A stretch of 17,439 nucleotides of DNA from assembly GCA_045586995.1 (NCBI GenBank), contig JAZNBI010000022.1:1-17439 (forward strand), read 5' to 3'. The DNA comes from JAZNBI01 sp045586995 (GTDB taxonomy: Bacteria > Bacillota > Clostridia > Oscillospirales > CAG-272). Both the position numbers and the translations under genes were made by a program. Below are positions 1-6,603 of this stretch, piece by piece; position 1 is the stretch's first letter, and each line of letters starts with the position of its first letter. The notes under the pieces were generated by a model. It made no database searches. It was not told the origin of the DNA and saw only the letters and a program-made list of their open reading frames with translations.

Positions 1-384
1 TCCTTCTGCGTGTATACACACATTTACACCGCATTTGAGCGAGCGCTGTATTTCCTTTACGGTATCGTCTGCGCCTGCCGCTTTTTTTCGCGGAATAGGG
101 TTTACGAGCCAAACCATAATTTTACTTAAAAAGCCCTTGCGAAAGAGATGCTCGCTTGCCACGTATCGCATAAATTTCTTGAAAAATACTCCTTCGAAAA
201 AGGGGTCGCCGTCGGAATTGTGATTGGCAACTACGAGATATACGTTGCTTTTCGGCTTGTATTTTTTGAAAACGAAGGAACGCTTTAAAAACGGGGAACC
301 GAAAAAGCGAAGAATTGAATATGCTATTTTATTTCTGAGCGTGCCGCGAATTTTTGCGGCTTTATCCGACTTTTTTTTCATCAT
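1..384 (-). CDS. PlsC-like 1-acylglycerol-3-phosphate acyltransferase (partial, cut by left edge)
   Basis: The first 128 residues of a lysophospholipid acyltransferase (PlsC/LPLAT family), which moves an acyl group onto lysophosphatidic acid or a related acceptor at the membrane. The family H-X4-D motif is visible as N54-H55 to D60 (NHNSDGD). A block with Arg at about residue 99 fits the second conserved region. The fragment stops exactly where the third motif (usually FPEG) begins, read here as HAEG at residues 125-128, so Ala stands where Pro is usual. The N-terminus is Lys-rich without a signal peptide. The start ATG at 384 overlaps the TGA of the upstream acyl-CoA ligase (ATGA), so translation is probably coupled. 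A second ATG follows at once at 381. An AGGAG at 389-393 is 4 nt from the first and 7 nt from the second, so 381 may be the real start. Family call is firm; acceptor substrate is unknown. Confidence 0.85.
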   Translation of the reverse strand, partial: MMKKKSDKAAKIRGTLRNKIAYSILRFFGSPFLKRSFVFKKYKPKSNVYLVVANHNSDGDPFFEGVFFKKFMRYVASEHLFRKGFLSKIMVWLVNPIPRKKAAGADDTVKEIQRSLKCGVNVCIHAEG

Positions 385-2042
385 GCTTCTCCTTTTTCCA
401 AGGAGCGATAATCCACCTTGCCTATAAGAGTTTTGGGAAGCTCGTCGCAAAATTCCATATCATACGGAAGCGCGTATTTTGCGATATGCCTTTTACAATA
501 TTGCATAATTGCGTTTTTCGTGTCGTCATTTTTCTCATAACCGTCACGAAGAACGACAAACGCCTTTACCTTTTGCATTTTATAGGGGTCGGGCACACCG
601 ACAACACAACTTACAAATACAAATGGGTGGGAATCGAGAATATTTTCTATTTGCGAGGGGTAGATGTTGTATCCCGACGAAACTATCATTCGTTTTAACC
701 TTTGCACAAAGTAAACGAAGCCGTCACTGTCCATTTTGCCGATATCTCCCGTGTGAAGCCATATCTTTTGGTCTGCGTGCGGTCGCAGCGTGTTGTTATT
801 TTCGCTTTCGTTGTTGAAATATCCCATCATAACCGAGGGGCCGCAGATGCAGATCTCGCCCAGCTCTCCGACGGCAACTTCATCGGTGGTTTCGGGCTTG
901 ACTATCTTATAACACGTATCCGCAAAGGGAAGCCCTATGCTTCCTTCTCTGTACACGTCTTTAGGCGTAAGGCAGCTTGCGGCAACACATTCCGTCATAC
1001 CGTAGCCCTCGCGAATTTGCACAGATGCGTTATGCTCCTTCAAAAATTCGTCAACTTTCTTTTTTAGTGCGACCGAAAGCGAGTCGCCTCCGCTGAATAC
1101 GCCCAAAAGGCAGGAAAGGTCGACGTTTTTAAGCTGTGGGTTTCTCAAAAGCGCCTCGTACAGAGTGGGAACTCCGACGATAAAATTCGGCTTTTTCTTT
1201 TTGAGTATATCGGCATAGGAATTGACCGTAAATTTCGGTATGAGAAGCGCCGTCATTCCGTAGATAAGCGCCATGTGTATGCATATACCCAATCCGAAGC
1301 CGTGGAAGATCGGCATGACCGAAAGCATTTTTAATTTCATTTCGGGACAGGGGTTGATTTCGCTGGCTTTTGCGGTTTGAATTGCCAATGCGTTGAAATT
1401 CAAATTGCTAAGTTTAATCCCTTTATTAGTCCCCGTAGTACCTCCGCTATACAGAATAACCGCAAGGTCATTTGCTTTTTTGCCCGACGGCGGAATATAT
1501 TTACATTCACGGCCGCGATTTATAAATTCCTTCCAGCTTATGAAGTTATTTTCGCTTAGCTTGTATTTTTTTTGAGTCAGCTTATAACCGACCTTCAAAA
1601 GAGAGCTCATCTCGTCGGAGATGCAGGAAACGATAAACAAAAAGTCGTTTTCTATTTCGCCTGCTACCGAGTTTATTTTTTCGTAAAACATATCAAGAGT
1701 AATAAGCGCCTTGCTTTTCGAAAGATTCATATAATAAGCTATTTCGCTCGGTGCGGAAAGCGGATGCACCATATTTGAAACAGCGCCTATTTTGTTGAGA
1801 GCATAAAATGAAATAATTGCTTGGGGCGTGTTGGGCATACAGATAGTAACCACATCGTCTTTTTTGATGCCACAGGCAATAAAGGCACGAGATGCATCCG
1901 AGATTTTTTTGTCAAACTCTTTGAAAGATACATTTTTCCCGAAAAATTGGTATGCTGTATTTTTAGGATATTTTGAGCAGATCTCCGAGAGCTTTTCGTA
2001 CATCGTTATATCGGGATACTGCAATGTTTGAGAACCGTTCAT
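381..2042 (-). CDS. AMP-forming acyl-CoA synthetase (fatty-acid--CoA ligase family)
   Basis: A 553-residue member of the ANL adenylate-forming superfamily, predicted to activate a carboxylic acid, most likely a fatty acid, to acyl-AMP and then acyl-CoA in the cytosol. The order of motifs is complete: phosphate-binding loop YSGGTTGTNKG (residues 198-208, Asn where Pro is usual), GYGMTE (346-351), TGD (431-433), the hinge region RLKRMIVSSGYNIYP (448-462) and the C-terminal catalytic lysine in LIGKV (K542). Length matches long-chain acyl-CoA ligases. The start ATG has AGAAAGG 12 nt upstream, a rather long spacing. The downstream PlsC-like gene overlaps its stop codon, which suggests that the acyl product is used for phospholipid acylation. 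The exact acid substrate cannot be read from sequence; an aryl or short-chain acid is possible. Confidence 0.9.
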   Translation of the reverse strand: MNGSQTLQYPDITMYEKLSEICSKYPKNTAYQFFGKNVSFKEFDKKISDASRAFIACGIKKDDVVTICMPNTPQAIISFYALNKIGAVSNMVHPLSAPSEIAYYMNLSKSKALITLDMFYEKINSVAGEIENDFLFIVSCISDEMSSLLKVGYKLTQKKYKLSENNFISWKEFINRGRECKYIPPSGKKANDLAVILYSGGTTGTNKGIKLSNLNFNALAIQTAKASEINPCPEMKLKMLSVMPIFHGFGLGICIHMALIYGMTALLIPKFTVNSYADILKKKKPNFIVGVPTLYEALLRNPQLKNVDLSCLLGVFSGGDSLSVALKKKVDEFLKEHNASVQIREGYGMTECVAASCLTPKDVYREGSIGLPFADTCYKIVKPETTDEVAVGELGEICICGPSVMMGYFNNESENNNTLRPHADQKIWLHTGDIGKMDSDGFVYFVQRLKRMIVSSGYNIYPSQIENILDSHPFVFVSCVVGVPDPYKMQKVKAFVVLRDGYEKNDDTKNAIMQYCKRHIAKYALPYDMEFCDELPKTLIGKVDYRSLEKGEA

Positions 2043-2112
2043 TTTTAATATTTACCTTTCTTTAAGGGTTTGTATCCGACACGGGCAATAAAATTACAAA
2101 CATATTGCTTAT

Positions 2113-2141
2113 ATTCTACCATAAAATAATGAATTTTTCAA
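2113..2141 (-). promoter_or_regulatory. Sigma-A type promoter for the acyl-CoA ligase operon
   Basis: On the minus strand, TTGAAA (2141-2136) is followed after exactly 17 nt by TAGAAT (2118-2113). Each hexamer differs from consensus at one position. Transcription would start near 2106, about 65 nt before the ATG at 2042. Downstream AT-rich DNA shows no other obvious control element. Confidence 0.7.
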
Positions 2142-2149
2142 CATGTTAG

Positions 2150-2168
2150 CCGAAATTTGTATTTTCGG
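2150..2168. repeat. Short inverted repeat between the divergent promoters
   Basis: CCGAAA (2150-2155) and TTTCGG (2163-2168) form a perfect 6-bp inverted repeat with a 7-nt spacer. It lies just upstream of the minus-strand -35 element and about 75 bp upstream of the transketolase -35 element. It could be a regulator site, but 6 bp is short enough to occur by chance. Confidence 0.3.
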
Positions 2169-2242
2169 TGATCAATAATCGATTTTGCTTTGCCGCAGAT
2201 AATTATAAATAGGCACAAGCTTGGAAATCACGTATATCCGTA

Positions 2243-2271
2243 TTGACAAAGCTGTAAAAAAATAGTATAAT
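2243..2271 (+). promoter_or_regulatory. Consensus sigma-A promoter for the transketolase genes
   Basis: TTGACA (2243-2248), a 17-nt spacer and TATAAT (2266-2271) match the housekeeping consensus at all twelve positions. The expected start is near 2278, giving a leader of roughly 49 nt before the ATG at 2327. The leader includes an 8-bp palindrome GTTTAAAC, with no clear riboswitch. This predicts strong expression. Confidence 0.88.
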
Positions 2272-2326
2272 TAATTATTAAGTTTAAACGTTTTAGGTTT
2301 CAATTTGAGAAAGGATTGGTTGTGTA

Positions 2327-3154
2327 ATGAATATTGAACGAAAAAAGGAGCTTTGTCAAATAGCTGCAAAGGTACGTCTTGGCATACTTGAAGAGGTACA
2401 TGCCGCAAAATCCGGACATCCGGGCGGCTCGCTTTCTGTTGCCGATATATTGACGTATCTGTATTTTGAAGAAATGAATATTTCGCCCGAAGATCCCAAG
2501 TGGGAGGATAGAGACCGTTTTGTTTTGTCTAAGGGACATACTGCTCCCGCGCTCTATTCTGTGCTCGCCGCCAGAGGTTATTTTTCTGCCGATGAGCTTA
2601 AAAATTTGAGAAAGATCGATAGCTTTTTGCAAGGACATCCTGATATGAAGGGAACTCCCGGTGTTGATATGACCACAGGTTCGCTTGGGCTTGGCGTTTC
2701 CGCAGCGTGCGGAATGGCTCTTGCGGCAAAGATAGACGGAAGGGCTTACCGTACTTACACGGTAGTGGGTGACGGAGAAAGCGAAGAAGGTCAGGTTTGG
2801 GAGGCGGCAATGCTTGCTGCGCATTACAAGCTTGATAATCTTTGCGTTATTATCGACTGGAACGGACTTCAGATAGACGGCCCTGTTACCGAGGTTATGA
2901 ATCCGACTCCTCACGATAAAAAATACGAAGCTTTTGGATTTAACGTTATTTCGATAGATGCTCATGATTTTGACCAGATCGAAAAAGCGTTTGCCGCAGC
3001 AAAGGCATGTAAGGGCAAGCCGACTGCTATTATAGCTAAATCAACAAAGGGAAAAGGCGTTTCATTTATGGAAAACCAAGTGTCTTGGCACGGTAAAGCG
3101 CCCAGCGACGAAGAATATGAAAGAGCCGTTGCCGATATAAAGGCAAATATGTAA
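2327..3154 (+). CDS. Transketolase, N-terminal (ThDP pyrophosphate-binding) subunit
   Basis: A 275-residue protein equivalent to the first domain of transketolase. It forms a complex with the next gene's product to move two-carbon ketol units in the non-oxidative pentose phosphate pathway. Visible family features are KSGHPGGS (28-35), SKGHTAPALY (68-77) and the thiamine diphosphate/metal motif starting GDGESEEG (148-155) and ending at DWNG (177-180). Together these are the GDG-to-Asn signature of ThDP enzymes. Splitting transketolase into two chains is common in Clostridia and archaea, and is not a frameshift: the second gene starts 12 nt downstream with its own AAGGAG. The start ATG has AAAGGA about 11 nt upstream. 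The gene sits directly behind a perfect consensus promoter. Confidence 0.95.
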   Translation: MNIERKKELCQIAAKVRLGILEEVHAAKSGHPGGSLSVADILTYLYFEEMNISPEDPKWEDRDRFVLSKGHTAPALYSVLAARGYFSADELKNLRKIDSFLQGHPDMKGTPGVDMTTGSLGLGVSAACGMALAAKIDGRAYRTYTVVGDGESEEGQVWEAAMLAAHYKLDNLCVIIDWNGLQIDGPVTEVMNPTPHDKKYEAFGFNVISIDAHDFDQIEKAFAAAKACKGKPTAIIAKSTKGKGVSFMENQVSWHGKAPSDEEYERAVADIKANM

Positions 3155-3166
3155 GGAGAAAAGAAG

Positions 3167-4108
3167 ATGGCAGATAAGATAGCAACAAGAGAGGCGTATG
3201 GAAATGCGCTTGCCGAATTAGGAGATAAATATGATTTTGTGGTTTTGGACGCTGACCTTGCAGGCGCGACTAAGACCGGTGTTTTCAAGAAAAAGTTCCC
3301 GCAAAGATTTTTTAACTGCGGTATCGCAGAGGGAAATATGATGACCGTGGCAGCGGGAATCGCAACTACCGGTAAAACGGTTTTTGCCTCCAGCTTTGCA
3401 ATGTTTGCGTCGGGACGCGCATTTGAGCAGATCAGAAATTCTGTGGGATATCCTCATTTAAACGTAAAGATAGGCGCAACTCACGCGGGTATTTCGGTCG
3501 GTGAGGACGGAGCAACACATCAATGCAACGAGGATATAGCGCTTATGCGAACAATTCCGGGAATGACGGTTATTTGTCCCGCAGATGCAGTTGAAACAAA
3601 GGCAGCTGTAGAAGCGGCAATTTTGCACGACGGTCCTGTTTATATGCGCTTCGGAAGAGCTGCGGCTCCGATACTTTTCGATTCTGAAAACTACAAGTTC
3701 GAGATAGGCAAAGGAATTCAAATGGCAGAGGGCAAGGACGTTACCATCGTTGCCACGGGCCTTATGACACATATTGCGCTCGAAGCAAAGGAGCTTTTGG
3801 CAAATGAAGGCATTTCTGCGGCGGTAGTAAATATTCACACAATAAAACCGCTCGATAAAGAAATCATTTTAAATGCGGCAAAGAGCACGGGAGCTATTGT
3901 CGTAGCAGAGGAGCACAGCATTATAGGAGGTCTTGGCTCTGCTGTTGCCGAAACGCTTTCCGAATGTTACCCCGTTCCTGTTTTGCGTGTAGGCGTGGAG
4001 GATAAATTCGGACGCTCGGGCACTGTTTCCGCGCTTCTCGAAGCGTACGGTCTTACGGCGGCAAATATTGCAGCCAAGGCAAAAAGCGCTGTTTTACTTA
4101 AAAAATAA
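3167..4108 (+). CDS. Transketolase, C-terminal (pyrimidine-binding and regulatory) subunit
   Basis: A 313-residue partner of the preceding subunit, covering the pyrimidine-binding domain and the C-terminal domain of transketolase. NCGIAEGNM (residues 50-58) holds the conserved Glu (E55) that activates the thiamine ring. It is followed by the family blocks around ATHAGISVGEDGATHQ (from about 102), and by a C-terminal domain that includes VAEEHSIIGGLGSAVAE. The same architecture occurs in 1-deoxyxylulose-5-phosphate synthase (DXS), but the neighbouring N subunit is transketolase-like and lacks the extra DXS insertions. An AAGGAG lies 8-9 nt before the ATG. The two genes form an operon that ends at a strong hairpin terminator ten bases after this stop codon. 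Confidence 0.95.
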   Translation: MADKIATREAYGNALAELGDKYDFVVLDADLAGATKTGVFKKKFPQRFFNCGIAEGNMMTVAAGIATTGKTVFASSFAMFASGRAFEQIRNSVGYPHLNVKIGATHAGISVGEDGATHQCNEDIALMRTIPGMTVICPADAVETKAAVEAAILHDGPVYMRFGRAAAPILFDSENYKFEIGKGIQMAEGKDVTIVATGLMTHIALEAKELLANEGISAAVVNIHTIKPLDKEIILNAAKSTGAIVVAEEHSIIGGLGSAVAETLSECYPVPVLRVGVEDKFGRSGTVSALLEAYGLTAANIAAKAKSAVLLKK

Positions 4109-4117
4109 TTAAATATC

Positions 4118-4164
4118 GCAAAGGGGAAGTCCTATTGGAGTGTCCCCTTTGCTTGTTAATTTTT
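4118..4164 (+). terminator. Rho-independent terminator after the transketolase genes
   Basis: GCAAAGGGGA (4118-4127) and TCCCCTTTGC (4143-4152) are perfect 10-bp complements. The loop can add a small inner TCC/GGA stem. TTGTTAATTTTT follows. This is a convincing terminator. Only 34 nt separate its stem from the mreC start codon, leaving little room for a separate mreC promoter. Confidence 0.88.
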
Positions 4165-4186
4165 AAAATCACAAGGAGGTGTACGA

Positions 4187-5035
4187 ATGAATATTTTCAA
4201 GAATAAATTTTTCTTCAGAATGTTTTTGATTTCGCTCTCTATTGTGATTTTTTGCTCGGTTTTGGGCGCGATGGGCAAGATCACGCTTTTGCGCAACACC
4301 TTCGGGACGGTGGCATATCCGTTTCGTTGGTGCTTTACCAAGGTATCTCAGGCAATAGAGGGATACGCATTGTATTTTACCGAATACGACCGCATCAAAG
4401 CCGAAAACGAGGAGCTTCGAAGACAGCTTGCGGAGTATGAGGATATAAATCAAAATGCCGATGCGCTCAGCGGCGAAAATGCTTGGCTACGTACATTTAT
4501 CGGCTTGAAGCAGGAGCATATCGATTTTGAGTTTTGCGACGCTTCGATCATAGCTCGCGAGAGCGATAATACACAGGCGTTTTATACGCTGAATAAGGGT
4601 AGCGCGCACAAAATAGAGGTAGGAATGGCGGTGGTCACCGCTGACGGAGTTTTCGGCTCGGTTAAAGAGGTTGGGCTTAATTGGTGCAAGGTGTTGCCCA
4701 TTACCGAAAGCGCGTCTTCCGTCGGAGTTTGCACGTCACGCTCGGGCGCGTACGGACTTGCGGAAGGGAGCTATGCGCTTCGCCGAGATAATCTCTGCTC
4801 TATGAACTATATAAGATCCGATTCGGATATCAAGGTGGGAGATACCGTAATTACAAGCGGACTCGGCTCGGTCTATCCCTATGGATTAAAGGTCGGCAAA
4901 ATAGTTTCGGTAAAGCGGGACGTATATTCGCGCACACTTTCTGCGGAGATAGAGCCGTATACAGATTTTGAAAGTGCGACACGCGTGATGATAATTACAG
5001 GGTATGAATATGTCGGAGAGGGCGCAGATGAATAA
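4187..5035 (+). CDS. mreC: Rod shape-determining protein MreC
   Basis: A 282-residue MreC, the bitopic scaffold of the elongasome that links cytoplasmic MreB to the lateral-wall peptidoglycan synthases. A basic N-terminus precedes one membrane helix (about residues 10-30). A coiled-coil-like stretch (about 66-105, including RIKAENEELRRQL) is followed by the extracellular beta domain, with MreC-typical blocks VVTADGVFGSVKEVG and GDTVITSGLGSVYPYGLKVG. Length is normal for the family. A full AAGGAGGT lies 6 nt before the ATG, so translation should be efficient. MreB and MreD, its usual neighbours, are absent: upstream is transketolase and downstream, overlapping by 8 nt, is nth. It may be co-transcribed by readthrough of the terminator in front. 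Confidence 0.93.
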   Translation: MNIFKNKFFFRMFLISLSIVIFCSVLGAMGKITLLRNTFGTVAYPFRWCFTKVSQAIEGYALYFTEYDRIKAENEELRRQLAEYEDINQNADALSGENAWLRTFIGLKQEHIDFEFCDASIIARESDNTQAFYTLNKGSAHKIEVGMAVVTADGVFGSVKEVGLNWCKVLPITESASSVGVCTSRSGAYGLAEGSYALRRDNLCSMNYIRSDSDIKVGDTVITSGLGSVYPYGLKVGKIVSVKRDVYSRTLSAEIEPYTDFESATRVMIITGYEYVGEGADE

Positions 5036-5675
5036 AAAAGAAAGAGCGCTCGGTTGTATTTCCGAGCTTAAGAAAATATATCCCGAGAGTGAGTGCGCGC
5101 TTCAATATGACGGCGAGCCGTGGAAATTACTCGTTATGGGACGGCTTTCCGCACAGTGCACAGACGCGCGTGTTAACATTGTTTCAAAAACGCTTTTCCA
5201 AAAATATCCCACGTTTTCGGCACTTGCAGACGGAAATATTGATGAAATTGAGGAGATAGTGCGTCCGTGCGGACTTTTTCATACTAAGGCGGCGGATATT
5301 AAGAATTCCTGCATTATGCTTCGCGACGAGTTCGGCGGAATACTTCCCGACAGCATGGAAAAGCTTTTAAAATTTCCCGGCGTCGGTCGGAAAATAGCAA
5401 ATCTTTTGCTTGGGGATATATTTGACAAGCCCGCGATAGTTACCGATACGCATTGTATAAGAATATGCGGACGTCTTGGCTTTTACGGCGAGGAGCTGAA
5501 AAATCCGTATAAAACGGAAATGATTTTATCAAAGCTTATACCGCCGCGCGAGCAGTCGGATTTTTGCCATAGGATCGTATTTTTTGGGCGAGAATATTGC
5601 ACTGCGCGTTCACCAAAATGCGTCGAATGTCCGCTTAAAGAATATTGCAAGCATTACGCATTAAAAAAGCTTTAA
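5028..5675 (+). CDS. nth: Endonuclease III (DNA glycosylase/AP lyase)
   Basis: A 215-residue base-excision-repair enzyme that removes oxidised pyrimidines and cleaves abasic sites. Seen in order: LSAQCTDARVN (40-50), the helix-hairpin-helix FPGVGRK (116-122) ending in the catalytic Lys122, catalytic Asp140 in TDTH, and the 4Fe-4S cluster Cys191-X6-Cys198-X2-Cys201-X5-Cys207, which is the exact endonuclease III spacing. I chose the ATG at 5028 rather than an in-frame ATG at 5004. It gives the usual family length, and GGAG (5015-5018) lies 9 nt ahead, inside mreC. The gene overlaps the last 8 nt of mreC in another frame, implying translational coupling of a repair enzyme to a cell-shape gene. 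No residue needed for catalysis is missing. Confidence 0.95.
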   Translation: MNKKERALGCISELKKIYPESECALQYDGEPWKLLVMGRLSAQCTDARVNIVSKTLFQKYPTFSALADGNIDEIEEIVRPCGLFHTKAADIKNSCIMLRDEFGGILPDSMEKLLKFPGVGRKIANLLLGDIFDKPAIVTDTHCIRICGRLGFYGEELKNPYKTEMILSKLIPPREQSDFCHRIVFFGREYCTARSPKCVECPLKEYCKHYALKKL

Positions 5676-5714
5676 GGGTTAAAATTATATTATAATTCAT
5701 TTCGGAGCGGTAAA

Positions 5715-6584
5715 GTGAGTAAAAAAATTCTGCTTTTTTTTAAAAAATACCTTCTCATAACTCTCGGTGCAATGATTTATGCGGCAGGAATCTCTTTGTT
5801 TTTAGACCCTAACAATATTGCTCCCGGAGGAGTTACGGGACTTTCGATAATAATTAATAAGTTCGTTCAAAATATCCCGACGGGAACCTGGATCATTATT
5901 ATGAATATTCCGATTTTAATTATCGGTATTTGGAAATTCGGATTTCGTTTCTTTATTTCGACAATTTACGCGGTTCTTTGTATTTCGGGGTTTACGAATT
6001 TCTTTTCAGGTCATTTCGGCTCGCTGACAAACGACTTGTTTTTGGCGTGCGGCGTGGGCGGAGCGCTTGCTTCGTTTGGAATCGGTATAGTATTTCGTCA
6101 GGGCGCAACAACGGGCGGCTCGGATATACTTATAAAGATATTAAGGTTAAAGATTCGTCATATTAACACGGGAGCCGCGTTCTTTTTCGTCGATATGCTT
6201 GTCGTTTTGCTTTCGGGAGTTGTTTTTAAGAATATAAATCTCGCGCTTTACGCCGCGTTTACGGTGCTTGTTCAGTCGGCAGTTCTGAATTTCGTCCTCT
6301 ACGGCGGCGACGAGGCAAGACTTGTCTATATTATAAGCAAGCAAAAGGACGAGATAGCGTATCGCTTGATGAACGAGGTCGACGCGGGCGCCACCTTTCT
6401 TGAGGCGAGGGGAGCGTATACGGGAAATAAAAAGGACGTGCTATTGTGTGTGCTGCATATGAGGGCGCTTCCGAGGGCCAAGGATATTGTAAAGACCGAG
6501 GACAAGGATGCTTTTATGATAGTTACGAGCGCATCTTCGGTTTTCGGAGAGGGATTTAAATCTCATAATGAAGAAGAGCTGTGA
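5715..6584 (+). CDS. YitT-family membrane protein (DUF161 plus C-terminal DUF2179)
   Basis: A 289-residue integral membrane protein of the YitT family, widespread in Bacillota and of unknown biochemical role. About five or six hydrophobic helices cover residues 10-195, including the family block LDPNNIAPGGVTGLSIII near the N-terminus and FRQGATTGGSDIL near residue 130. A soluble domain (about 210-280, DUF2179) follows, with ARGAYTGNKKDVLLCV. The start is GTG with CGGAG 7 nt upstream; the next in-frame ATG would lie inside the first helix. A 39-nt gap separates it from nth, so it may be the last gene of the same operon. Its last codons (EEL-stop) lie inside the left arm of a terminator palindrome shared with spoIIE. 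Confidence 0.9.
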   Translation: MSKKILLFFKKYLLITLGAMIYAAGISLFLDPNNIAPGGVTGLSIIINKFVQNIPTGTWIIIMNIPILIIGIWKFGFRFFISTIYAVLCISGFTNFFSGHFGSLTNDLFLACGVGGALASFGIGIVFRQGATTGGSDILIKILRLKIRHINTGAAFFFVDMLVVLLSGVVFKNINLALYAAFTVLVQSAVLNFVLYGGDEARLVYIISKQKDEIAYRLMNEVDAGATFLEARGAYTGNKKDVLLCVLHMRALPRAKDIVKTEDKDAFMIVTSASSVFGEGFKSHNEEEL

Positions 6585-6603
6585 AAAAATCACAGCTCTT
6601 CTT
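6571..6603. terminator. Bidirectional terminator overlapping two convergent stop codons
   Basis: AAGAAGAGCTGTGA (6571-6584) and its perfect complement (6590-6603) flank a five-A loop. The 14-bp stem contains the TGA of the plus-strand yitT-type gene (6582-6584) and the TGA of minus-strand spoIIE (6592-6590). Both arms encode Glu-Glu-Leu-stop in frame. On the plus strand a short TTTATATT tract follows. On the minus strand the sequence after the stem is not T-rich, so termination may be weaker in that direction. Confidence 0.75.

Noticed and set aside
2300..2965. A 221-codon open frame antisense to the transketolase N subunit
   Set aside because: The plus strand holds a complete, motif-rich enzyme. 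The antisense product is Arg/Lys/His-rich without domain features, so it is a codon-bias shadow.
2327..4108. A frameshift splitting transketolase
   Set aside because: The second part has its own ribosome binding site and start codon 12 nt later, and two-subunit transketolases are common in Clostridia.
5004..5027. An earlier in-frame ATG for nth
   Set aside because: It would add eight residues from inside mreC, and the GGAG at 5015-5018 lies downstream of it.
5691..5696. TATAAT in the gap between nth and the yitT-type gene
   Set aside because: No acceptable -35 hexamer at 15-19 nt and no TG extension; the region is simply AT-rich.
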